DNA of 64,000 nucleotides from NCBI GenBank assembly GCA_023079485.1, contig CM041085.1, positions 30,427,121 through 30,491,120 on the forward strand. Reading direction: 5' to 3'. The notes beneath the pieces are model-generated. The model searched no databases, was not told the origin of the DNA, and saw only the letters and a program-made list of their open reading frames with translations. This document shows positions 36,998 through 50,093 of this stretch, in pieces; positions within the stretch are counted from its first letter, which is position 1; each line of letters begins with the position of its first letter. The stretch is from Archilochus colubris (Eukaryota > Chordata > Aves > Apodiformes > Trochilidae). Position numbers and translations under genes: made by a program.

Positions 36998-39900
36998 TTC
37001 AACTTGGGAAAGATTAAACTCAGGTCTTAAATGTCTGCAAAAAAAATCTGAATAAATTTACAGGTATCCTAGAAAAATGTCCTTTTTGTTAGGAGGTTTC
37101 CAGAAGGTTAGTTTTTGTACTACCAATCTGTTTCTTAACTTTTTTGAAAAGAAAGAATCAGAATAAAAATTACATCAAAGATCACATTGCAAAGAGCAGT
37201 GATTCTACAGGGCTTCACTTCCAAATTCTTCATGAGTTCCAAAAGGAAAATGCAGAGTTTGAACTAATTTGAAAGCTTGCCTGCCAATTGTATATGGAAT
37301 TCAACTTTTATGGAAAATACAGCAGGAGAATATAACTCATGGCTTTAAAAAGAGACTGGTAGTCAGACTATCCCATATGAACCCAAAGGCTTACCAGATT
37401 TTAGATATATAGAATTTTAAATCATTAAACATACAGGAAAGGAAATAGATTGGAACACTGCAGATTAGCTAAAATCTTTTTAGGTACTTGTTTTACTGAG
37501 CACATCTACTGAGCACGCACTGACTTAGTGTAGCTTAGCATTCATATTTCAGTAAGGATGATCTACCTTCACAGTGGCATGTGGGATGCAATTTAATAAC
37601 CTTATATAATGATCTTACATAAAGACCAAAGTCTTGGCCATGACTTCCCATTAACAAAGAGATGATTATACTCTTAAGTACTAGATCACTTGGATTCAAT
37701 TCTGCTTTTACTCAAGCTGAGAAGTGCAACATAAGTAGGTCTATCAGAACAGAGCTAAATGGCTTCACTCACTACACCTTAATAGCCTGAGATGCTCCAG
37801 ATACCTTCACCCTTAATCACCACCAATCTACTTTTTCTTTTGTGGTTTATAGTTGAATCTGTAATGAATTTGACATATTACACTGAATCTGGCACAGTAT
37901 TAAGGAAGTCCTGCAATTGAAAAGCAGTAAGAAATTCAGGCTGCTCTCACCCACCTTCGAAGTACAGCAGAAACATACAGTTTCAGATGGTCTGAGAAGT
38001 TCCTTGTTTTTCATGGGGAAGTTCACAGGTCTGAACAATGATGAGCTGGCCTTATCTTAAGCCTTCAAACAAAAGAATTCACAGACCTTGGTCCAGATTT
38101 TTGCAATGAAGAAAGGTAGGTCCCTGTTCATCCATAGTGCTTTTAAGGGTATTTCCTTCTACTCTCTCAAATACCTAGCATGGCTAAAGGCTATTCCCTC
38201 ACACAGAAAAGTCTAAATAGCACTGCAAGAGCAATGCTATGGAACAAAGACAGAGAATTATCAGCTGTTCCCACAGTCAGCTCTCGGCAGTGAACAGGCC
38301 AAGATACCTGACTGTATGGAGTTTTGACCCCATCAATGCCTCTCTTCTAGAAATCTTAAGACAAGTTTAGGCAAGCGAGGATATTTCTAAATAACCCAGA
38401 AAACACATGCAGGTTTTGCTGTGCTTTAGGATTTTGATGCTGTAAGGCATTGCTTGTCAACTTTCTCTCCAGAGTTCTTAGTATAAAAGTGACTCTGATT
38501 GAAAGGTGAAGCTGCAAACTCTTTGCAGAACTCTAAGAAATGGGGTTCTAATAAACTCCAGGTATCATGAAGTGAAGAGTTATAGCTGCTGGATTTCCTG
38601 ATGAACTGTTTTCTTATTAGAAAATCTCTTCTCTTGTAATCAGAAAGCCTGCTGGGAAAAACCTGACAGAATGTAATTTTTCTAAAGGGCTTTTTGAAGT
38701 TAAGCACGATATTTCATTTAAATCTATTATTTGACTGCATTAACTAGAATTACACTGAAAAGGCTTGTTAGAATAATGGTTGCTAACAGTGAATGACAAC
38801 CAAGTCAACTGATTATTACATTTAAAAATGTAATGGTAAATCTTTTCTAAACCATCAAAACAAATTATGAAATTTTATTAGTCTTAAGCTTTTCCACAAA
38901 CACTATTTTCTAAAACATCCAGTTCATAAGTAAATTATTTTAAACTGTCAAATCTGTGTTGAACACAAAGTCCGTTCCAGTCAGCTGCCTTCTCTATAAA
39001 ACCCCAGTGGGAGGGCCTGCGAAACATCTTCTGCACCCACACTGGGTAGGAAAAATCAGACTTGAAAATTTCCACCTTTTTTGTCCCCTTTAGCCCAAAG
39101 AATTTCTGATATGCAGAAAGATGCATAGGGAAGCCAGGAGTCTGCCTGCATTTACTATTGCTGGACACTGAGTAGTCAGTACCCTTTTCAGCTGAGAGCA
39201 CATTCACAGCACACACACAAGTGCCCTCCCGTCTGTTCCAGGCTGGTTCTCAGCTGTATGCTCTTCAAACAAAGAGATGGAAACAAGGGGAAAAAATCTG
39301 AAGTACACAACATAGCAGACTGGAAAAAATACCCATGAAGGATAGCTGGAAAGGAAAAAACTCAATGCTTTCCAGACAGAGGAAGAGACAAAGTACATGT
39401 TTTTATCATTTGTTTCATTTTTGTTTGACTTATTGTGGTCTATGAGGAAAAAAAAAAAAAGCCAGTTATCACTAGTACTTTTATGGTTACAGCTCAAAAT
39501 GATAAGACCAGAGAGTAAGCTGAAAAATGAGCTTGAAGGTTTGTGACCCCATCTGAAGCTGTGAAATACTGGAGAATTACAGCTGTAATACAATATTTCC
39601 AGAATGCTAACTTTGCAAATACTTGAATTATTAAAAAAAAAAAAAATGTTGTTGTTTCTTTCTTATACTAGGCTTGCAAAATTGGCCATCAAGTTTATAA
39701 ATTCTTGCAAATACCGTTTTTTTTTTTTTTTTTTTTACTCCAAAACAGCTGATTCCAAGCTGGCGTCTATGCTTGTTTGTTTTTTTGCTTTTAAAATCAA
39801 TTTGGATTGTACATGTGTCTTGCACCATCTTTTAACCTAAGGCAAATGTAAATCTGGCACTCAGGAGACTTAGCACCACAGGTACCTGGACTTTTTGAAA

Positions 39901-42900
39901 GGAGTTTATAGTTGCAGTGGACACTGCCAAGTAGGCTGATTGTAGCCTTATGGTGATTGCTGGCTTTTCCCCAACAGACTGCTTTCCTGTGTCAGTCTAC
40001 TAAACACAGTCTCCATCATTTAGTTTGAAGCACATGACAATTTATTTTTTACTCAGAATGATGTAGCTATTTCTCTTTTAATTTCTAACTTGTTTTCAGT
40101 ATAATATTTTATATTCTACATTTCTTTACTGAAGATCTGTAAATCTTACTCATTAAAGAACTAGGATGGTCACTAAGTCGAAAAAAAAAGACCTTTAATT
40201 TTTTTACCTGTTTCTTTTTAGCATGTTCTGCTGAGCTAAGTCTAGATTCTGATCACTTTGAGTAAATGAATTTAAAGGGTTTTGACCACTGTTCCACTCC
40301 AAAGTTTCTTGCAGGCAACCAATGCAGATATATCAGAATGCTACATGTTTTTTCCAGTTTTTTTCTGTCAATGAAATCACATCCCTTATGCTGTCTGTGC
40401 AGACTTTAAGGTGTCCACACAAGCCTCCTCTCTAGGATTCATTTAGTGCCACTAATTTGACTGAAGTTTCCCTCTGCACTTCTGTGCTTTGCATATACTG
40501 GTATTATTACAATAGTCTGAGTGCTAAAGTCTGTCTTTCTGTTCTTACAAGGAGATAAATTCTCAGAGGTCAGAACTATGACCTTGATGGCTGATGTATC
40601 CGCTTTCTCATACAGCCAGGGGCAAGTTTACCTGAGCCTATAAAAATATCTAGTGCAACGCATCCTCTTCTTCAAAAAAATAATGATTCTAGCTCAATTT
40701 TTCTCAAAATAGTAATTCTGGAAATATTCATTTATTGTAACAAAAAGCAAATTATTTTCCTAACAGAAGAAACAGGTTGTTTACCCTTTACTCAGCTTAA
40801 CAAAAAAGAAACATATTCAAGAATATTGTTTATTTAACATTTCACCCTCATGGATGCCTATTTTTGTCCCATAGAAAAGGACATAGAAGGTAGCATTACT
40901 GACTAGACCCTAAGTGCTTCAGAGATTAACATAGCTGCTATTATGGGTCACGATAATATTGCAGTTAATTTTCATTAATATTGCTTTGTACAGCACAGGA
41001 AAATCATCATGCTCCTCTGTCCATAAGAAAACACAGCCCTGACTGGTTTTCACTGCTGTCAACCTTAAATATTCCAGCTGTTAGAAAAAGAAGGTGTCAC
41101 CAAAAAAATTTATCTTTGACTTCATGGAAGAATATACCAAATGCCAGTATAGTTGTCTGTTGCATTGTCATACAGCATGTGGGGATCACATCCATCTCTG
41201 ACTTCTACCAGAGCTTTCCTCAGCATTTAGGGGTGAAGTTAGGAACAATGCTCTGAGAAAAAGTGATTTTCCAGTGTCTGCTTGTTGGACCACAGCTCTG
41301 AAGAAAGCCTGGTCAGATTCAAACGCAATTGGAAATGAAAAAGATACTGGCATGCATTTTTTTCTGCATGCAATTCAAAACCAGAAAAAAAAATATATTC
41401 CTGTTCATGTAGCATGTTTTAAGCCACTTACAACAGAAGTAAAGGAATCAGAGGATGGAGACAGGGAGGAACACAATGACTTTGTATTTAAAAGTAAGGG
41501 GATTTACCCAGCTGGTGAACGATGTAGGGCTGATGGCCACCTTTTTCTCAGGGTCTTCAAAATCACCTTCCCTTCGTTTCAGGAAAATGAACTTATATAT
41601 ATTCTTGTTTTCCATCTCTCACTTCAACGAGGTATAAAATATTGCACTTTGTATAAAATGCTTAAAAGTATTAATTACACACTGATTTGCCATTAAGAGT
41701 CTCCTGTTTATACCTTGTGTAATGAGTATTCTATTCTTTTCACCAAAGTGGAACAGCTTCAGAATAGCTTGAAAGACATCTACCCCACAACAGTCCCACA
41801 GGAAGTGTTTCAAATCCTGAATGAATGCACTAACCAGTTAGTTTATTGGAGGAGTTTTCTTCCTCTAAACAGCCCTTAAAAATATTTTTTTTATAAATCT
41901 ATTTGGTAAATTCAATGTTTGTCAAAATGTAAGGGGAATGATCATCTTAGATCTACTAGTGGAATTTTGAAATTGCAACTAAGGCTTGATCTTTTGCATT
42001 TTTTGGGGGGAGGGGTGTTTGTTTTTTTTTTTTTAAGAAAGTCTCCACTCAATCTAGATTCACTAGATCATCATTATTTAAGTTATGGCAGTCGTGCCTG
42101 TAGCTCACTTACACTGGGAGCTGTACTCCAGCATCAAAAAAAATCTCCTTGGCTTTTGGACCTATGACCTAAAAATATTTTGTCTCATGATCTGATGAGA
42201 ATAAAAGTGCCTAGGAATAGTATAGGATGAAGAATGGTGCCAGTGAGACATAGTCTTTTGAAGGATAGATCAATGAAAGACACAAGTCAGAATATCTCTT
42301 ATTCAAAGAATCTTGACTGAATACTGATTTTAATCTAAAAACCAAATCCTGCCTTTAGATGATATATGTGCAACTGACATAATGTGGCTTTTGGGATGTA
42401 ATAAGGAAGTTTTTTGTCTTACAATGGTGGCTAGAGAGCTCATGACCCTACTGAGTGACATACACAGGTTCAGTCTAAAATGTGTAACCATTGCTCTGCA
42501 GAACCTGGCATCTAAGAAGCCAGGAGGCAGGAACTGAGCACAGATCTCCTGCATGGCAATCTAATAGCCTACCAACTCGTTCACAGTGTCCCAGTTTGAT
42601 GTCTATTCCTTATCTTCATGGAAGCACAAAAATAGAAAAAAACCAAAAAAACCAACACTAAGGCAAGAGGCTTTAATCATCATATTGTCTGCAGTGCCAG
42701 ACATAACTGCAAAATACTGTGGTTATGATATACTCCACATAACTGAGAAAATACCAGAGTGAAAAGTAACTGGTGGTAGCCATGTGTGGGCAGAATATTT
42801 TCTTGCCATAGTGATAATAGCAATTTAACCATTTCATCAGATTTAGGCTACTGGTATATGGGAATCTGAGCCTTGGGATGAAATTAAAGACTGTTTGTTT

Positions 42901-45242
42901 ACTGGATTTACAGAGACTGAAAGATCAAGTCAAAGCTCTAAATGATTTTTTTTTCTTAACAGCAGTAGAAGGTAAATGCAGCAGTAGTGATGCTAAGCAA
43001 ATTTTAAAAAGGGTTAAAACCACCAGCAGGTAACTCTTGGAGGAAGTCAGTGAGATTTTTGCTTTTTAAATTAATCCAACTAACTCTCTTGATAATTTTA
43101 TCAAATTAGCTCTGCTTATTTAACATACAGTGCACCAGTGGCCTGCAATACTTATTTAGTTAAGTAATTACTCAGCAGAACAATTATTTAATTGCTGAAC
43201 ATTAATATTAACATGAATATTAACAGCCCAATAATAAGAGATACATAAATAAATTTTCAGCTAGGTTTCTCAGCTAGGAACTTGGACCAGTTTAACCTTA
43301 TATGTGATTTGTTCTATTCGTATACTTCAAGTACTTCTGGTCATTAAAATTTTTACTTATAAAGTCTATGAATTTTTAGTAAGGAAATGCACTCGATCCA
43401 AACAGAAATTACTTGTAATAATACTGTTGCAGTAGTTTAAGAAACTTTAATTTTTTTTGTATAAGTCAGGAACCCAAGATATATTTGAGAGGTAGATGTG
43501 GTTCAGGCCACTTGTGTTTCCTGAAGTACTCCCTCCATAGCAATGAAATCAGCATAAAAATGGGGAGAACAAACCTTCCAAAGGAACAGAAAAGTAGCAG
43601 TGCTTTTGTTTTCCACTTAAAGTCTGCCTTTAGACATCCCAAAGTCTCAGTTTTTAAGGCTTTTGTATGTGTGCACTTTTTTGTTTTGTTGTGTTGTGCT
43701 TTTATCATAGGTAATTTACATCTTTAAATGTTAAAGATATTTGCTGGATGTACTCCAACTAATAAATAGCACAATATATTTTAATTTACATTAGATGTCT
43801 TTAGAACACCTCCCTTTCATTTAACTACTTTTTGATAAGGCATATCCTCAGATTCCTCTTCTTCAAGCCTTAACTAAGGTAATTGTGTTAATCTTCATCC
43901 TGTTACTTTTACTCTGTTCAGTTTAACACCATCCAGCATAATTCTCCTGGCATAGCCAACTAGCTACCATAATAGAATAATGTAACAAGGACACCAGCTC
44001 CAAGTATGCAGTGTGTTTTCGCTGTTGACAGCTGCTTCAGTTCCACAGAGAAATGAGAACAGATAGAATATTTTCAGCTGGAGATAGAAACATAGCAAAT
44101 AGCAATGCAGTGTTGTCGTCTTGAGGTAAAAGGTAGCAATCTGTTATTGTGATCAGAGCTATTTAAAGACTGGTTTCAAATTAGCTTTGCAGTCACAATG
44201 TGTAAATATTTAATTTTTTTTCTAAATGAACATGAACCAGTTCCTTGAGTGAAAACAGAACATGTCTGAATTGAATATACTTCTGCATAAAAATGATGGT
44301 TTCTTTCACAGGAAAAACATATCAAAAGTAATGTATCCGATGGAACTCCAGCCTTGATAAATGTAGACAAATAGAAGTTGAAATGCTGTGCTAGTGTTTG
44401 TCACTGGAAACATAATGCAGAAGCTAGGCCAAGATATATTATAAATTTAGTACAGTTTTAAATACAATACCCAATCTTGAGAAATTGTTCCAACCAAGTA
44501 AGGCGCTTTTTTTTTTAAGAGCCTTCTTTGTTTTTCAACTCTGACTAACTTCAGCCTGTGCACTCCAGCTATGAGTGCTGTGATGAAGAAATTAGGAACA
44601 TGTGTGTACCTCACATCATATAGATATAGATATACCAGATATAGATACCAGAAAGCCACATGCTACATTCATGTAGCCAGCCATCTGAACTTTTTACTGA
44701 GATGTAGTCTCATAGAAAATCAAAAGGCACAGGGTCTATCCATTACTCCTTTGATTAAGAAGTACGATTAAGTCAATATGGCTTTCTTGCCCATTTTCCT
44801 ATTTCTCTTTCTTACTCTCCACTCACTACTTGTATTTACCCTTCATCAGCCCATGTTGGTTTTCCTAAGTTTAGCAGAGATTTTTCATGAAGAAACAAAC
44901 AAACAGTATTTGATCCCAGACATCAAATTAAATTATCAGTGTAAATAAACTGCTCTCAGATGAGTCACCTTCTACTTCCAGTAAGACTGCATCCAAACTC
45001 TGTATGTCTGCTGCCTGACAAGTAAATTATCTCAGTACAGCTTAAATGCTGCTCATGTGGTGACGGAAAGAAAACGGGCAGCATGGTTCCCTTTTGGACG
45101 TACTCAAGTGAACCCTCTGTTACATTTCCAATCTACAGAAGCTGTTTTCACCTTCCCTGGTGTTAGTCCTCCGTGGACTCAAAAGACACTCAGTTCTCTG
45201 CACCCAGCAGAGAAGACTAATGCTGCTCTACATAGGGACTGC

Positions 45243-45291
45243 AGAGGAGGAAGGGAAGAAGGGAGGAAGTGGGGGAGGGAGGGAGAGAGAA
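45243..45291. repeat. Purine-rich (GGGA/GGAA)n tract
   Basis: Almost pure purine on the + strand with several GGG runs. It is a possible triplex or G-quadruplex former inside the intron. No regulatory role can be read from the sequence alone. Confidence 0.75.
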
Positions 45292-46365
45292 GCTTTGTGC
45301 CTTCCCTGCTTCTTCTCCCTCACCCCAGCTTTGTGCTCCAGCTAGATGAAAGGTGACCCTAAGCAGTTACATGGACGGACTTAAAAATTACAAGACAGAA
45401 AGTGGATGGTCCCTCTTTTTTTCTCCTCCTGTATATGGAACTCCCATTGGCTTTCCTGGGTGCTCCCTCTATAGACTGATGAGCAACAGGTCAGAGGAGA
45501 TGGAAGGGCTTTATTACCTGCCAACCCCAGAGTTCAGGATGTGTTGTTTCTCCTGCAGCAGTTGATGACACCCTAACACCTTAGCAGCACTGGAGCTGCA
45601 TTCCTACGCTGTAACAGGGGAAGCAGGACCAAGGGCCTGAACTAAGGTCTTGGCAGGTAAGTGAAGGAGCAACCAGTATCAAACAACTTTGTTTGAAAGT
45701 GTACGTCTTTGTAATGTTTAAGTCTTAATATGTGCTCTGCTTTACCTGGAAACTTAAACTTCTTGTTTACAGAGGAGAATTTGAGATCACACATTTACTC
45801 AGCCAAATGTTTGGAAAAAAGTGTTGAAGAAACCCATAAATACAGAGGGTCCAGAAAGAAAAGTTATTTGTGCTAAAATTGTCTCGAAGCTGGGATTTTG
45901 CCTTAGAGCTCAGGAGAAGTTATTCAGACTAGTGGGGGAAGGAGAAGCCTTATGCCACCAATGCAGCTTTGTATATCACCACTTAGGATGACTGAGAGCA
46001 TCACTGTATGGTGAATTCTCAACATTCAAAATATGAGCTCTCTTGGGATTGGGAGGGGTTTTTTGGTTTTTGGGGTTTTTTTGCTTGCTTTTTTTCTCTT
46101 AATTGGACATATAAGGAATACCTCATAAAGGGAAATCTCTATCTCTTTATTACATTCCACTTCTTAAGTATAAGAGACAGGTTTCCTATATGAATACTTA
46201 TATCATTCACAACGTGCTTTATTTCAGTAGTTAGCAGGAATTGTGTCTTCACTGGCAATACCAGAACATTCATACAGAGCATGCACAGAGGAAGTTGCTA
46301 CCACTAAAGTAAATTTGATTAAAAAGATATTTACAGAAAAATAAGTGATGCTAGTTACCAACTAA

Positions 46366-46389
46366 AAATAATAATAATAATAATAATAA
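46366..46389. repeat. (AAT)n microsatellite
   Basis: About eight AAT units sit roughly 600 bases before RGS17 coding exon 2. Confidence 0.9.
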
Positions 46390-46983
46390 CATCCTTAAAT
46401 AAAGGAAGTCTTTCGTTTCCTTGCTTGTGGTAATATGAGGGTAATGGATGCCTTTCTTTTGAGAGAGCCAGTAAGTTCTACTCTTTGGAATTCAAAGCAA
46501 ATTTAGGTATGAGGAGGAAATCATAAGGAGCTGCCACCCACTAAGTTCTGTATCTGAGCCATCTACTGCCACCATATCCTGGAGAGAAAAAAGGGAATGT
46601 TCATAAAAAATGAACAACCATCCAGAACTGGAGGGGCACCAAAGCCTCATTGGTGTCCAATTCAGATATTCTTATCCCCACTACCCTTACTACACTTGTT
46701 GTTACTAATATTCTCAATTTACTTAGTGAAATCACTCCAAAAGTGACCTCTAAGTTTGTGTCCATCTTTCAGTGGATAAACTGTGAGCCTGTAAAAAATA
46801 ACATAGTAGCTGTTAATTACTATTAATCACAATTAAGGGGAAAAAATATTATAAAAAATTTCTCTCCCAAATATTAGGAGTAAGAGTGGAAAATTACATA
46901 GGTTTATATCTTTTTGCATTACTGAAGTCATTGTTCTAAATTGACTTTCTCTAGACAAAATAAAGTGTTGTACTACATTGCAG

Positions 46984-47073
46984 CCTCACTGTTAGGAATG
47001 AAGATAGAGGAGACAATGCAGGAAGGCCGACACATACGACCAAAATGGAGAGTATCCAAGTCATAGAAGAATG
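46984..47073 (+). CDS. RGS17: RGS17 coding exon 2 (linker)
   Basis: A 90-base exon completing Cys40 and encoding residues 41-69 plus two bases of Cys70. The translation LTVRNEDRGDNAGRPTHTTK continues MESIQVIEE; it matches the linker between the cysteine string and the RGS box of human RGS17 as I recall it, with conservative changes (Glu to Asp twice, Leu to Ile). The acceptor is ACATTGCAG|C and the donor TG|GTAAGT, both strong. Both ends split a TGC codon after its second base, so skipping the exon keeps the frame and would remove the linker only. It is too short and split to appear as an open frame of its own. Confidence 0.96.
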
Positions 47074-48951
47074 GTAAGTTGGTTGAACTCTTGTCTAGTA
47101 AATGTTTTTAATTTTCTTATAACTAATATCAAGAAATGCCTTGGGGTTTATGTTTCAGGAATGTCATTTTCTTTTCCTCAAAAAAATATCTGTGCAAAAG
47201 GAAGAAACCTGACCATGAAATGCCAGCAGAGAAGTTCATAAGCCAAGCTTATGAATTTTTTTATTTGAGAGGAGTAACCATCCAGAGGAATGGGAAGTGC
47301 ATGGATGGTTCCATAGACCTATAGGAATACGTCTCTGCTACCTGTGGGATCACATCCTTCTCTATCCAGACAAAAACCAACTGACACAAGTTTACTTCAC
47401 AGTGTGATTTTTAACATGGCCACCTTTCATAAAAATTCTTGGACTATGATATCACTGGAATTAACCAAGGAAACACACACCTTGAAAGATGGGATAACAT
47501 GCACTATGAGTCTGAGCTTCTATTTCTGTCTAAAGCTTGGGCCCATGTTTACTGTGTTGTAAAAAATGCTAATACATCTGCTAGTACAGTGGCCTTGAGA
47601 GCTCTAATCCCATAAAAAGTAAATCAAAACTTAACTCTGGAGTATATGATTGGTGGTAAAAGAAACCCAAACGACTCATTTCCTCATTTCTACTTCTGTC
47701 AGTTATAAGAGGACAATGTCAGAAAATTCCACAAAATACTGTAGTGAAGAAACCTTCCCAGTAGACAACAAGAGAGCATAGCTTACTCATCAGCTCCATC
47801 CACCTCAGCAGGTTCTTTTCACTCTCATCAGAGAGGACTTTTCACCTTCAAATATGTGTGCTTATACTTTTTTGGTTCCGATTGCAATTATTTTCCTGAT
47901 ACTTTAAATGTTAAACACTTTCTCATTTATTTAATGTTTTGGACTGCTGAAAAGCTGTCACAAATAGGTTCCCATCATTCCATCTGCCTTGCATACAGAG
48001 TAGAGTTAATAAATGGACTTGAAGAGAAATCATATAGACTAATACCACTTATGCAACATGATTCACAGAAACTATTAGCAACACCTAGTAAAGCTCTTGT
48101 GTATCAGGAAGGAGAGGGTGAGCACTCAGAATTAATTTTGAAACTGTATTTAATTGTTGTGAAGTAACTTGGAGTATTATATTCTCAAGCTCTTCATTGG
48201 CATATTAATGGATTAGTGATGCAAGTTAGTCTTCTGATCCTTTATCCAGTGCATCCACTGTTACAAGCCACAAATAGTTTCCTTCAGAAAATGGGAAGAA
48301 GGACTTTTTCCAGTTTCTTCTCTCTCCAGTTTTCCCAGCAACATCCATCACATCTCATGCCAATAGATCATCATTCAGGTCAATAACACTAAACAGAGGG
48401 AAGCTTAGCAACCCCTAGGTACAAGCACAGAGAAATATGCTAATTTAAAAGCTCTCTGAATTACTATTTTGTTGAGCCTCATTAGTATGCTCTTGGCTGC
48501 CAAGAGCCTTTGGTTTTTCTTGCCCTTCCTGAAGCAAATCTTGTGGCAGCCAGTGATTGGCCAAACACCATCAGAAGCAGGCAGGGACATCAGATGTCAT
48601 CTAAACCCCACATGAAACAGTCTGTTATCAGCTCCCTGGAATCACATCTCCTGTAACTGCTGTGAAGTTTTGTCTTTGAGCCTGATAGCTAAGAACACTA
48701 GTAGAAAACTTGAAGAAAGCCATGTGCATTGCATGTCCCATAACATTAAACATGCTTAGCGAGTCATCGAGATAATGAATGCACAAGTGAAGAGTTGAAG
48801 AGTGAACAAATTTCCCCTGTCATTGCTGAAGCCTTGTTGCTTCCAGTTTTCACTCTGGACTAAAGCACAGTTGAAAGAATTTTTGGATGAATGTATGAAA
48901 ACATTGTTACAAAAATAGAAGCATATTTGTAATGATACTTTGCTTTTGCAG
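47074..48951 (+). other. RGS17: RGS17 intron between coding exons 2 and 3
   Basis: A ~1.9-kb intron from GTAAGT to TTTTGCAG. The open frame at 47856-48167 (103 codons) has no recognised likeness and lacks any supporting context. No transposon is recognised. Confidence 0.9.
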
Positions 48952-49186
48952 CCAAAACCCTACTGCAGATGAAATTTTGTCTTGGGCTCAGAATTTTGAC
49001 AAGATGATGAAAACACCAGCTGGGAGGAACCTTTTCAGAGAATTTCTTCGAACAGAGTATAGTGAGGAGAACCTGCTTTTCTGGCTTGCATGTGAAGATC
49101 TAAAGAAGGAACAGAACAAGAAGGTTATTGAAGAAAAAGCAAGACTTATATATGAAGATTACATTTCTATACTATCGCCAAAAGAG
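48952..49186 (+). CDS. RGS17: RGS17 coding exon 3 (first part of RGS domain)
   Basis: Completes Cys70 and encodes residues 71-148. The RGS domain starts at about residue 84. The helix carrying EFLRTEYSEENLLFWLACED (residues 100-119) is the most conserved part of the family, and its Glu-Glu-Asn (108-110) lies at the G-alpha switch contact surface. It is followed by a lysine/glutamate-rich helix and IYEDYISILSPKE. The acceptor is TTTTGCAG|CC and the donor GAG|GTAAAG, ending on a codon boundary. Reading through the donor would add 37 unrelated residues before a stop at 49298-49300 and truncate the domain. The sequence is nearly identical to the human exon as I recall it. Confidence 0.97.
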
Positions 49187-50021
49187 GTAAAGCTAGAAAT
49201 GTTACATCTTCTGTTAATCCACAGCAGAAATGTTATACCCTTGATTGCCAGATGGGGTCTGAAAGTCTGCCTGATTTCCCAGATTAAAGTTTTAGTGTGA
49301 ACATAAAATCAGGAAAGAAAGGGGCAGGAAAGCTAGGGAGACAGGTGCTGGGCCATTTACCTTCACTGGCTACACCACCTCAGAGCTTTTGATAAGACTC
49401 AAGAAACTCCACTAAGAGAAGGCTGAGAAATGAGAATGTTTCTTTAGTAATGCTATATGCCTGCCAGAGAGAGGAAGTAAGTAATGCAAACAGATTTCTG
49501 AAGAAAAGGCACCACAACCAATAATTATTACAGATTTATCTGATGCAGCAGCTGCCTGGCAGAAAATCCAAATTTGCACTGATTATTCCTATGTAAGAGT
49601 CCAAGAATGGAGACCACATATTTTCTCTAATAAAAGGTAAGATAATATCTAGGAAGTTAAAAAAGACAAATATAAACACATTCTGAAATTATCTCCACCT
49701 GTAATAAAGCATCCACTATCAAACAATTTTTTGGAATGAAGAGATGAATAAATCAATAAGGACTACAGAAGAGTCTCCTTTAGACCATGTCATGCACCTT
49801 TATCTTCTTTGCCTTGTCTCTGACGTTTTACTTTCTACTCAATGGTGTTATGCTAATTCATGCTCACTGTGGACCTTGCTTCCTATATTTCACTTCTGCA
49901 CTGCATTTGGTAATAATTTGTAACTTAATTCATATGAAGCTCCACTACTTTCTCTTTTGCCACAGTGTAGGCTTCTGCTTTTGAGTGAGATAGCTGCTGG
50001 CACAACAAGCTAATTATAATT

Positions 50022-50093
50022 GCAATACAATACAATATGATATGATAATAATATATGATACAATATGACACACTATAATACAGTATAATAACT
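50022..50093. repeat. Degenerate AATAC / ATATG tandem tract
   Basis: Imperfect pentamer-like units (CAATA, ATATG, ATAAT) run for about 70 bases. It is a decayed microsatellite. Confidence 0.65.

Larger units (their letters stand above)
24714..46983 (+). other. RGS17: RGS17 intron between coding exons 1 and 2
   Basis: A ~22.3-kb intron bounded by GTATGT and TTGCAG. It contains two + strand CR1 fragments (listed separately), homopolymer and T/G tracts (26689-26721, 39443-39460, 39717-39736, 42018-42035), a GA-rich tract (45243-45291) and an (AAT)n run (46366-46389). I find no second gene on either strand. The section 34190-34590 has a texture unlike its neighbours but I could not assign it to a family. 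Confidence 0.85.

Noticed and set aside
41274..41696. 140-codon open frame in the RGS17 intron
   Set aside because: The translation shows no domain, no signal and no likeness to any family I know. This length is expected by chance over 22 kb in six frames.
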